A stretch of DNA of 64,000 bases from Phycisphaerales bacterium (GTDB taxonomy: Bacteria; Planctomycetota; Phycisphaerae; UBA1845): the NCBI GenBank assembly GCA_020639115.1, contig JACKHG010000003.1, forward strand, positions 62,001 to 126,000, read 5' to 3'. Every line of letters starts with the position of its first letter. Within the stretch, counting starts at the first letter, position 1. The notes beneath the pieces were generated by a model. That model did no database searches. It was not told the origin of the DNA and saw only the letters and a program-made list of their open reading frames with translations. Made by a program: the position numbers and the translations under genes. Positions 53,390 to 62,824 of this stretch are shown here, piece after piece.

Positions 53390-53561
53390 GATCCTCCTCC
53401 TCAGAGAATTCTGCGGTTGGTGGTACGCGCCTGCGATGACCAAGTCGGCGTCGCGGGCGACAAATTCTGAAATCAGGAACAATGACCCGGGCACGCCCGA
53501 CGCAGGCAGGGGCGGCTCGCGTTGCCGCGTACTTGCGTGCGCGGCTCTGTTGGGCGCGGGA

Positions 53562-53657
53562 CGGGAGTGGATGGGAATCGAACCCACCAAGAGCCGCGTG
53601 TACGACCCTTCAACGGCTTTGAAGGCCGCGGGACCCACCAGGCGTCCGGACACTCCC
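53562..53657 (-). tRNA. selC: tRNA-Sec (anticodon TCA)
   Basis: The 96-base RNA has anticodon loop CTTCAAA (anticodon TCA) on a GCGGC/GCCGT stem, a long variable arm (8-bp AAGGGTCG/CGGCTCTT, 6-base loop), a T-loop TTCGATT, and discriminator G73, as used by SerRS. The acceptor GGGAGTG/CACTCCC gives 7 bp, and the T-stem side adds 6, for 13 stacked pairs in total (7+6 rather than the common bacterial 8+5). CCA is not encoded. The neighbours are a YCII gene and a chemoreceptor gene; selA, selB and selD are not in the window. Confidence 0.93.
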
Positions 53658-53669
53658 TCGTGGGAAATG

Positions 53670-53698
53670 ACGATAGCCCAGACGGTTCAGTTGGGCAA
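53670..53698 (-). promoter_or_regulatory. Promoter of the tRNA-Sec gene
   Basis: TTGCCC (53698-53693), a 17-base spacer and TATCGT (53675-53670) on the minus strand end 12 bases before the mature tRNA 5' end at 53657, leaving a short leader. Confidence 0.65.
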
Positions 53699-53800
53699 AT
53701 CCTCGGCGGGGCGGCATGACGGCCTGCGCAGCCGGGCGCGTGCGCGGCGCTGACGCAAACGGGGAGAACCTGTGGCCTGGGTCCAGCCGGGCCTCCGGCT

Positions 53801-55876
53801 CTACGTCGCCCGGGCCTTGGCCCGGTCTTCGCCGTAGACCAGGTCGCGCAGCTCGAAGACCATCGTGTGGACGGCGTTGGCCTGTTTCGAGAGGCGGTCA
53901 GCCGTGCTCGCGGACTCGCCGGCGTTGGCGGCGGACTGCTTCGTGACCTCGTCGACTTGGCTCACCGCTGTGCTGATCTGGTCGACGCCGCGCGTTTGCT
54001 CGCGCGAGACTTTGTTGATGTCGTTGATCAGGTCGGCGACGCGCGTGGTGCTCTCGAAGATGCGCGTGAGCGTGGCGCCGACTTCCTCGGCGACGGCGCG
54101 GCCGTCCTGGGCGTTGGTGACGGCGTCCTCGATCAGTTCGGTCGTGTCGCGGGCGGCGCTGCCGGCGCGCTGGGCGAGGTTGCGGACCTCGTCGGCGACG
54201 ACCGCAAAGCCCTTGCCGTGTTCGCCGGCGCGGGCGGCCTCGACGGCAGCATTGAGCGCGAGCAGATTGGTCTGGAACGCGATCTCCTGAATCACCTGGA
54301 TGATGCGGCTGATCTGCTCGGACGACTCGTTGATGGCGAGCATGGTCTTGTTGAGGCGTCCGACGATCTTGTCGCCGGCTTGGGCGGCGGTGCGGGCGCC
54401 AGCCGCCAGGTCACAGGCCTCGTTGGCGTCGTCGGCGTTGCGGCGGGTGGTCGCGGCGAGCTGGGATACGGCTGCGGAGGTTTCCCCGAGGGAGCTGGCC
54501 TGCGTGCCGGCGCCGGCTGCGAGCTGCTGCGAGACGTCCGCGACGTGCGTGGCGGCTGCGTTGACCTCTTCGGCGCCGTCGCCCAGCCCGGTGATGATCC
54601 GCGTGAGGGGGTTGGCGATGGAGCGGGCGACGGAGAGCGCGACGATCGTCGCGACGATGATGACGAGCAGCGTGACGCCCGCCGCCCAGGCGACGGAGGA
54701 GCGGATCGTGCTCTCCTTGGTGTGCTGCATGGCGGCGATGGTCTCGTCGGACTTCGCCTCGATCTCGTCGGCGACGTGGTAAAACTCGTCCTCATAAGAC
54801 CCGGCGCCGATGACCCAGTCCCAGGGCGCGAAGTACGCGAGCTTGACGATCTTTTTGCGTGGCTTGGGATCGGCAGCGTTCTTCCACGGATAGGTCGTTT
54901 CGGCAGTCTGGCCGGGGGCCAGCCCGGTGGCGATCGCGCAGATGTCCTGGATGAAGAGGCGGCCGTCGGCATCCTTGGCGTTCCAGATGTCCTCGCCGTC
55001 GCGCTTGCCGCCGGCTGAGATCACGTAGTGGCCGCGGGTGCTGCCCTTGGCGTTGAGGACGTAGACGTAGCCGGTCTTGCCGATCTTGATCGACATGATG
55101 CCGTTGCGGAGCGCGGTGGACGATTCCTCCTTGACGCCGACGTAGAGTGCGCCCACGACGCTGCCATCCGCAGCGGTGATCGGTTCGTAGGCGGTGACAT
55201 ACCACGCGTTGACGACGAAGGCGCGGCCGCGAAACGTCTTGCCTTCCAGCAGCGTGCTGACCACGGGGTTGGGACTGCCATCGGGCTGCGTCGCCGGAAT
55301 GTACGTGCCGATCGCCCGGGTATTGTCGAGCTTGGCGACGTTGGTGGCGACGCGGAGCATGCTGCCGGCCTCGTCCATGCGCTGGAAGATCGTGCAGGTC
55401 GCGCCGGTGAGGCGCATGACTTCGTCGACCACAGGCGTCGGTACGGCGAGATCGGGATTCTGACCGGTCCACAGCTCGCCGACCATGAAGCGGGGAAGAT
55501 CGACCGTCGTAGTGTCCTTGGTGAACTGGTTGACGGCGTTCCAGGTGACCCGCTCGGCGGCGAACGACGTTGCGCCGGTGCGATCGAGCACGTCGCGGGC
55601 CGCGACGAGGTTGGCGTCCACCTTCTGCTGCTGCAGCTCCTGGGTCTGGGCACACATGCGGTAGACGTTTTCCGCGATGTGGGTGAGGTCATCCTTGGCA
55701 AGATGGATGAGGCCCTCGCGGGCCCGCTCTGTGTTGGTCTCGAGGCTGTGGCGCGCGTTGGCGGCGAAGCGGGAGAAGCCGAGGTTGGTGCGGCTGAGGA
55801 TGACGGTGGCAACGGCCAGCACGGGGATGATGGTGAGCAGGAGTTTGGAGGTGATGAGTTTGGTCTTCAGTCGCAT
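53801..55876 (-). CDS. Methyl-accepting chemotaxis protein with periplasmic Cache domain
   Basis: The 691-residue chemoreceptor has an N-terminal membrane helix (about residues 10-32), a Cache-type sensor of about 300 residues (with the second helix near 375-400), a HAMP linker and an MCP signalling domain with the conserved hairpin tip (EIAFQTNLLALNAAVEAARAG). A YxxxWKN-like and GSYEDEF motif ends the Cache unit, as in Cache_3-Cache_2 sensors. Ligand unknown. No CheA, CheW or CheR gene lies in the window. A second receptor follows upstream on the same strand. The start is ATG 55876; the 42 upstream residues in frame are Arg/Pro-rich. Confidence 0.88.
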   Translation of the reverse strand: MRLKTKLITSKLLLTIIPVLAVATVILSRTNLGFSRFAANARHSLETNTERAREGLIHLAKDDLTHIAENVYRMCAQTQELQQQKVDANLVAARDVLDRTGATSFAAERVTWNAVNQFTKDTTTVDLPRFMVGELWTGQNPDLAVPTPVVDEVMRLTGATCTIFQRMDEAGSMLRVATNVAKLDNTRAIGTYIPATQPDGSPNPVVSTLLEGKTFRGRAFVVNAWYVTAYEPITAADGSVVGALYVGVKEESSTALRNGIMSIKIGKTGYVYVLNAKGSTRGHYVISAGGKRDGEDIWNAKDADGRLFIQDICAIATGLAPGQTAETTYPWKNAADPKPRKKIVKLAYFAPWDWVIGAGSYEDEFYHVADEIEAKSDETIAAMQHTKESTIRSSVAWAAGVTLLVIIVATIVALSVARSIANPLTRIITGLGDGAEEVNAAATHVADVSQQLAAGAGTQASSLGETSAAVSQLAATTRRNADDANEACDLAAGARTAAQAGDKIVGRLNKTMLAINESSEQISRIIQVIQEIAFQTNLLALNAAVEAARAGEHGKGFAVVADEVRNLAQRAGSAARDTTELIEDAVTNAQDGRAVAEEVGATLTRIFESTTRVADLINDINKVSREQTRGVDQISTAVSQVDEVTKQSAANAGESASTADRLSKQANAVHTMVFELRDLVYGEDRAKARAT

Positions 55877-56142
55877 GAATACAGGCCCGTTGCGGCAATA
55901 ATCTCGAATAGAAACGCAGTGCCTCGTTGGGGCGCATCGACGGGCGGGCGGCCGCGCTTTACTACGGGTTCCATGCGGCAAGACCGCGGCGGGGACGTTC
56001 AACCTCGGCGAATCGTCAGGGCATTGGGGATCGCCCCAGACGTTCGATTGGGCGGGGGAATCGGGACCCCGCGGATAAACAGCGACGCGCGGCGAGCAAG
56101 GTCATGCCCGCCGCGCGTCGCCGCTGCTTCACGCCGGTTAGG

Positions 56143-57906
56143 TCAGAACTGCTCGAGTCCGCTGTCGTTGTCGAGCGGCATGAACTCGTCGTCGTTGTTC
56201 TTGGACGCGGCCTTGGGGCGGAGCGTCTTGCCCGCAGGCTGCGGCGCCGCTTTGGCGCTAGCGGGCTTCGTTTGCTTTGGCGCGGTGGATCCGCCTACCG
56301 GCACCGTTTTGCGTCCAGACGCCGGCGACGAGCTGGTGGGTACCGTTGCGGCGGATAGGCCACCCAGGCGTGCCCGGACACTGCTGCCCACCAGTCTGAG
56401 CAACTGCTCGACCATGCCCTTGACGTTGCCGGCCTGGGCACTGAGCTGCTCAGCCGCGGCTGCCGACTGCTCAGCCGCGGACGCGTTCTGCTGCGTGGAG
56501 GTGTCCATCTGCGAGACCGCCTCGTTGATCTGCATGACGCCCTGGGCCTGCTCGTTGGAGGCGGTGGCGATGTTGGCGATGAGGCCGGAGACGCTGCGCA
56601 CATTGTCGAGGATGCCCTCGAGCGACTCGGATACCCCGGCTGCGATCTTGACGCCCTCGCGACCGCGTTCCGTCGAGTTGGTGATCAGGTCGCCGATCTC
56701 GCTGGCGGCGGTGGCAGCGCGCTGGGCCAGCGTGCGCACCTCGTCGGCGACGACGGCGAAGCCCTTGCCGTGTTCGCCGGCGCGGGCGGCCTCGACAGCC
56801 GCATTGAGCGCGAGCAGGTTGGTCTGGAAGGCGATCTCCTCGATGACCTTGATGATCCGGTGGATCTGCTTGCTGGCGTCGCTGATGCCTTCCATCGCGG
56901 TGTTGAGCTGACGAACGACCTCGCTGCCCTCGTCGGCGGCCTGCTGGGTCTGCTGGGATATCGAATTTGCCTTGTTGGCGTTGTCGGCGTTGGTGGTGGT
57001 GATGGCGGACATCTCCTCGAGCGCAGCCGAGCTTTCCTCGAGTGCGGAAGCCTGTTCACCGGAGTTGGCCGCGAGGATCTGGCTTGTGCTGGCGAGCTGC
57101 ATCGAGGCGTCGGCGACCTGGTCGGCGCCTTCGTTGAGCGAACGGGCGATGTTGCGGATCGGCCGGTAGAGTCCGTTGATCCCGCGGTTGGCGAGGATAT
57201 AGAAGATGACGGCGCCCAGCAGGACCAGCCCACCGATGAGGTAGTAGGCCTTGTGCAGCGACGCAGCGATCTGGGCGTCGGCTGCCCCGAGATTCTGAAT
57301 CACTTCGAACGCGCCGTGGACCTCGCCGACCTGCCAGTTTTCCATCTTGGCGCCGGTCGGGTCGAGCCCCTTGTCGTTGCCCCAGAGTTCGGCGCTGGTG
57401 GCGGGGTTGCCGTGACAATAGAGGCACTCGCGGGTGAGCCGGACGGGGCGGAAGTAACGGATCGCGTTGATTTTCGGGTCGATTTCGTGGTACTCGTTGA
57501 TGCCTTCCTTGTCGAACATCTTGAGGACGCGGGCCTCGACCTCATCCGGTTCGTTCTTGGCGTTTCGGGGGCTGAACTTGGGGACGCGGAACTCGTAGCC
57601 GCCCTCTTCGGCACGGTTCATCGCGGCGCGCCACGCGGTGACGACGGGAACCGCGGAGAGGATCTTGCTCACTTCGTTGTGGTCGTACCACTCGCGGAGT
57701 TGCTCGGCGGTGAAGATCTGCTGGTCCCACTTGCGCCCCATTTCCTCGCGCGTCGATTCGGCAGTGAGAATGACCGCGCGGGCCTTCTCGACGTACTGCT
57801 GCTGGACCTTCTTCCGCGCCTCGCGTGCGTACAGAGCCAGGAGAATGCCGGCGACGACAGCCAGTTGGGTTATACCAATCAGGGTGATTTTCTTCCGTAG
57901 GTCCAT
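56143..57906 (-). CDS. Methyl-accepting chemotaxis protein with a c-type heme motif
   Basis: The 587-residue chemoreceptor has an N-terminal membrane helix (residues 8-26), a periplasmic domain of about 180 residues resembling the Tll0287/DUF3365 family, and a second helix near 222-242. The domain contains CLYCH (161-165), a c-type heme attachment motif CxxCH, so heme-based redox or gas sensing is likely. The cytoplasmic MCP domain carries the EEIAFQTNLLALNAAVEAARAG tip and an Ala/Pro-rich tail. The Cys and His are intact. GGGGA lies 6 bases before ATG 57906. It may respond to oxygen, NO or redox state. Confidence 0.87.
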   Translation of the reverse strand: MDLRKKITLIGITQLAVVAGILLALYAREARKKVQQQYVEKARAVILTAESTREEMGRKWDQQIFTAEQLREWYDHNEVSKILSAVPVVTAWRAAMNRAEEGGYEFRVPKFSPRNAKNEPDEVEARVLKMFDKEGINEYHEIDPKINAIRYFRPVRLTRECLYCHGNPATSAELWGNDKGLDPTGAKMENWQVGEVHGAFEVIQNLGAADAQIAASLHKAYYLIGGLVLLGAVIFYILANRGINGLYRPIRNIARSLNEGADQVADASMQLASTSQILAANSGEQASALEESSAALEEMSAITTTNADNANKANSISQQTQQAADEGSEVVRQLNTAMEGISDASKQIHRIIKVIEEIAFQTNLLALNAAVEAARAGEHGKGFAVVADEVRTLAQRAATAASEIGDLITNSTERGREGVKIAAGVSESLEGILDNVRSVSGLIANIATASNEQAQGVMQINEAVSQMDTSTQQNASAAEQSAAAAEQLSAQAGNVKGMVEQLLRLVGSSVRARLGGLSAATVPTSSSPASGRKTVPVGGSTAPKQTKPASAKAAPQPAGKTLRPKAASKNNDDEFMPLDNDSGLEQF

Positions 57907-58172
57907 GGAGTATCCCCGAACAAAGGACCGTGGTAGCCGGTTGGCGAGTGTCCAGGACGCACCGCTGTCTGGCGCCAGGTTGTCCGAGCGCCACGATCCT
58001 CGTGTTCCTAGTTTGATCGGCGAGGTGCTGGGTCTGAATTACGTACAGCCGCGGTGCGCGTCGCGGTAAAGTGAACCCGATGCGAATACATTGACACCCA
58101 ACGGGGCAGACTCGGCCAAATCGTCCGCACTGGCTTTTCGGACGTAGCCGCCGGGCAGTGCCGGCAAGGGAA

Positions 58173-59280
<1,108 letters not shown>

Positions 59281-59367
59281 GGTTGAGGGATCCGGCCGGC
59301 CCAACAGGGCCATTGACTCAATTCCGACGCGCAGACTTAACCGTTTTGGCCGCTCTTGGCAAGTACG

Positions 59368-62300
59368 CTAGCTCCCGTTGGTATCGATATTGAGCGTGAG
59401 GATCTCGGCGTCGTTGCGAAATTCCGTGGGGGGATCGGCGGCATCGCTCCCGCCCACGATCAACGCCGTACGGTCATCCAGCACGGTGACCGCGAAGTTC
59501 GTGCGGGCGGTGAGCATGGCGCCGTGCTCGACCCAGGTCTCCGTATCGCGGTCGAAGATTGCGTAATAGTCGAGCGCGGTCGCGGTACCGTTGATGACCT
59601 GCTCGCCACCGAGGAACACCGCGTAGCGGTTGCCGAGAAAAACCACCTGTTGCCCGGCGGCGCCATTGGGCAGGTCGGGCAAGGGGTCGACGCTGTCGAG
59701 AACGTCATCTTCGGGCCGCAGGAGGTAGGCATCCGCCACGGTGTCGCCGGTGGCAATGTCGATTCCGCCGGCGATGAGCACGTCGTTGTTGTCATCCTCG
59801 TCGATGTTGACGGCGGCGGCGCGTTTCAGGCCGCGCGGCAGGACGGAGTTGAGCAGTTCGGTGCTGCCGTCGTCGGGCTGCAGCGTCTCGAACGTCGTCG
59901 GGCCATCACCCTCGCCGCCGATGAGCAGCGCGCGATGGTCCGGATTCACGAAGGGATCGTTGGAGGCGTTGTTGATGTCACGGAGCAGGACCGAGCTGTG
60001 GAACAAGCGGGTATGCAGCAGATCGTAGGGTCCCTCCCAGGCATCATCGTTGGGACTATAGACCTCCCAGGAATCGCCGCCGGCCACGACGGTTCGCGTG
60101 ACGGGCATGCGCGTGGCCGTCTGGCCGTTGCCGCGGGCGACGTGCATGGACGCGAGTTGCGTGAGTTCGCCCGCGGATGGGTCGAACATCTCGACCGTGG
60201 CGGTGGGAGCTCCAAAGCTGTCGCCCGATGCGCCAGTTTCGCCGCCGATGATAAGTACTTCGCCGCGCCGCGTCGTAATCTGCAGGTGGTGGCTGCGTGG
60301 AGTGGCCAGCGTGAACGTGTTCGAGGCAGTTGCGTTAGGCGCCGTGTATGCGCTCGCAAAGGCGCGCGTGCGGGGATTGAAGAAGGAGACCGTGGAAAGC
60401 GATTGCAGGTCTCCGTTCGTCGGGGCGTGCAGCCCCCCCGCAATCAGGGCGAACGGTTCATCAAAATCGACCACAGCGTTGCGCAGGTCGAGCATCAGGT
60501 TCGCTGCGGCAAACGCCCGCGCGGTGGTGTCCAGCGTGGCGGCCGACGCGAACGTGGCCAGCGCCCCGCCGGCGCTGTTGCTCTCGCGTCGCACGCTGGT
60601 CATGACGATATCGTCCACGGGCACATCCGAAAGGCCCGAGAGCGCGTCCGTCCCGACTGCAACGGTCGAAATGTCATCGACGACGTCCAGTCCCTCGACG
60701 ACCCGGGCAAAAACAGTAAACGGAGGATTGCCGTTGTCGAGGCTCGAGTTGTCGCCCAGGTTGACGAAGAACTGATTGGTGCCGGAGTTGGCGTTGGTGC
60801 CGCGCAGGGCCATGGCCACGGTGCCGCGCACGTTGCTCTCGCCGTTGTTCGCCTCGCTCTCGACCGGGTCGCGGACGCCCTCGCGGGCGACGAGGCCCTC
60901 GGCGGTGCGTTCGAATGCTCCGCCCTGGATGACGAAGCCGCTGTCGACGCGATGCCAGACGACGCCGTCGAAGAATCGGTCGTCCACGTAGCGCAGGAAG
61001 TTGGCGACCGTCTTGGGCGCAGCCTCGGTGAGCAGTTCGAGCACGATTTCGCCCGACACGCCGCCGCTGTTGGTGATGATCACGCGCGGCGTGGCGCTTG
61101 CGACACCGACCACGTACACGTCGGCGCTCGTCGTCTTCACGCCTTCGCCGCGCACGGTGACACGCAGTTGCACGGTGTCGGCGGAATTGATGGTCACGGT
61201 CGTTGATTCCGACGCCGGGTTGCTGAACGAGGCGGCGCCGGAAACGACCGTCCAGTTGTACAGCAGCCCCTCCGGCGGATCGGCGACGGTCGCGCGCAAC
61301 TGCGTGGATTCGCCGACAACGCGCAGCGCATCGTCTGCTTCGGCCGTGACGTCCACCTCGATCAGCGGACCGTTGCTGCCGCTGTCGGTGGGAATTTCCT
61401 GGGCGATGCGGTAGATGCGGGTGATGACGATGTCATCCACCGGAACCTCGGTGAGACCCGGTCCGTCGGTGGTGACATTGACATCCGCAATGGCGTCCAC
61501 GACCTCCTCGAGGCCGGAAACGACGCGCCCGAAGACCGTGTACGCGGGCGTGCCCGTGTCGAGCGAGAAGTTGTCCGCGAGATCGACGTAGAACTGCGTG
61601 TCACCGCTGTCGGCGTCGGTGCCCTTGAGCGCCAGGCCCACGGCGCCGCGCTGATTCGTGCGGCCGTTGTTAGCCTCGCTGGCGATCGGGGGCCGCGCGC
61701 TGAACCGCTTCACCAGTTCGCCGCCGACACGCTCGTAAGCTCCCGTCTGAATGACGAAACCGTTGTCCACGCGGTGCCAGATCAGGCCGTCGTAGTAGCC
61801 GGAATCGACGTAGCGCAGGAAGTTCGCGACGGTGTTGGGCGCTTCGTCCCCGAACAGCTCGATGATCATGTCACCGGAAACCGCGCCGGTGTTTTCCAAA
61901 ACGACCTGCGGCGTGGCGTCGCGCACACCGACCACGGTGACGACCGCGATGCCCATCTGCGCTTCGCCGTCGGCGTTCGTGGCCCGCGCAGTCACACGCA
62001 CCTTGGCGCTGTCCTCGGTGTTCAGCGTCAGGTTCGGCGTGCGGCTCGAAGCGTCGCTGATGGACGCGCCACCCTCGACCACGCGCCACTCGACGCTCTT
62101 GGCCGTCAGGCCGGTCGTGGAGGCGTCGAAGGTGACCTCGAGCGGCGTGGATTCTCCAACCGCGCGCAGAACGTCCCGCGCCGTCGCCGTGATCGCGAGT
62201 GCACCGCCAACGTTGACCGTGACGAAGGACGCGTCGCTCTCCCCGTTGCCGTCGCTGATGCGCACGCGGAACTGGTACGCTCCGGCGACCGCGAGCACAC

Positions 62301-62553
62301 CCGTGTTCAGCGTCTTGGCGACTTCGCGCCCGGAGAGGTCAACGGCGGCGCCTTCCGGCTGCTGCGTGACGCTCCAGTGGAAGGTATACGGGGAGACGCC
62401 GCCGGTCGCCGTGGCGGTCAGCGTCGCCGACTCCTCCGGTGCGATGGTCATGTCGGCGCCGGCGTCGGCGTTGAGGCGGGCGACCGGATTCGTCGTGCAC
62501 GCACCCAGGGGAAGCGCAAGGAGCAGGAGCCACCAGCGTGAGCGATTCGTCAT
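59368..62553 (-). CDS. Lipoprotein with PKD-like region, two cyclophilin-type PPIase domains and a Kelch-like C terminus
   Basis: The 1061-residue protein has a lipobox PLGAC (Cys19) and about 190 residues of Ig/PKD-like repeats. Two cyclophilin-type peptidyl-prolyl isomerase domains follow (about residues 215-385 and 490-660), with conserved DTQFYVDLADN and NQFFVNLGDN strands and FxxxxxGFVIQxGAYE/F segments. The last 370 residues form a Kelch-like propeller with repeated VIGGE/GGxxT motifs. A periplasmic or surface folding chaperone is likely. The start is ATG 62553, since the helix begins at residue 7; ATG 62574 adds 7 residues. No Shine-Dalgarno is clear. Confidence 0.87.
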   Translation of the reverse strand: MTNRSRWWLLLLALPLGACTTNPVARLNADAGADMTIAPEESATLTATATGGVSPYTFHWSVTQQPEGAAVDLSGREVAKTLNTGVLAVAGAYQFRVRISDGNGESDASFVTVNVGGALAITATARDVLRAVGESTPLEVTFDASTTGLTAKSVEWRVVEGGASISDASSRTPNLTLNTEDSAKVRVTARATNADGEAQMGIAVVTVVGVRDATPQVVLENTGAVSGDMIIELFGDEAPNTVANFLRYVDSGYYDGLIWHRVDNGFVIQTGAYERVGGELVKRFSARPPIASEANNGRTNQRGAVGLALKGTDADSGDTQFYVDLADNFSLDTGTPAYTVFGRVVSGLEEVVDAIADVNVTTDGPGLTEVPVDDIVITRIYRIAQEIPTDSGSNGPLIEVDVTAEADDALRVVGESTQLRATVADPPEGLLYNWTVVSGAASFSNPASESTTVTINSADTVQLRVTVRGEGVKTTSADVYVVGVASATPRVIITNSGGVSGEIVLELLTEAAPKTVANFLRYVDDRFFDGVVWHRVDSGFVIQGGAFERTAEGLVAREGVRDPVESEANNGESNVRGTVAMALRGTNANSGTNQFFVNLGDNSSLDNGNPPFTVFARVVEGLDVVDDISTVAVGTDALSGLSDVPVDDIVMTSVRRESNSAGGALATFASAATLDTTARAFAAANLMLDLRNAVVDFDEPFALIAGGLHAPTNGDLQSLSTVSFFNPRTRAFASAYTAPNATASNTFTLATPRSHHLQITTRRGEVLIIGGETGASGDSFGAPTATVEMFDPSAGELTQLASMHVARGNGQTATRMPVTRTVVAGGDSWEVYSPNDDAWEGPYDLLHTRLFHSSVLLRDINNASNDPFVNPDHRALLIGGEGDGPTTFETLQPDDGSTELLNSVLPRGLKRAAAVNIDEDDNNDVLIAGGIDIATGDTVADAYLLRPEDDVLDSVDPLPDLPNGAAGQQVVFLGNRYAVFLGGEQVINGTATALDYYAIFDRDTETWVEHGAMLTARTNFAVTVLDDRTALIVGGSDAADPPTEFRNDAEILTLNIDTNGS

Positions 62554-62824
62554 CGTCGGGAACCTGTGGAGCATGGATCCAGCCGCGTCCGGCCACGGTG
62601 GTGCGGACGCTGTCGGCGTACTGTATGATCATCGACCAATGCCGCCGGGTCGCAACAGTCGATCCGGATGCCGGGCCTGCACGTAAACCGCAGTGGCTGC
62701 GGGCTTTATGGCAAGCGGCGGGAGCGCGGACGGCTGCGGCGCGGGGCACCCTTCAATGGTATCCGCGGGCAGGTGTCGCGTCGAGCAGCGGTGGTGAAAA
62801 GGCCTTCGGACCTAAGGGGGCACG

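Noticed and set aside
53048..53653. Extended start of the YCII gene
   Set aside because: The added 88 codons cross the tRNA-Sec gene; a strong ribosome site marks GTG 53389.
53690..53760. Second tRNA beside tRNA-Sec
   Set aside because: No cloverleaf or T-loop motif could be formed in the flanks.
59356..61206. Plus-strand open frame opposite the PPIase lipoprotein
   Set aside because: Antisense shadow; the minus strand has a lipobox and two PPIase domains.
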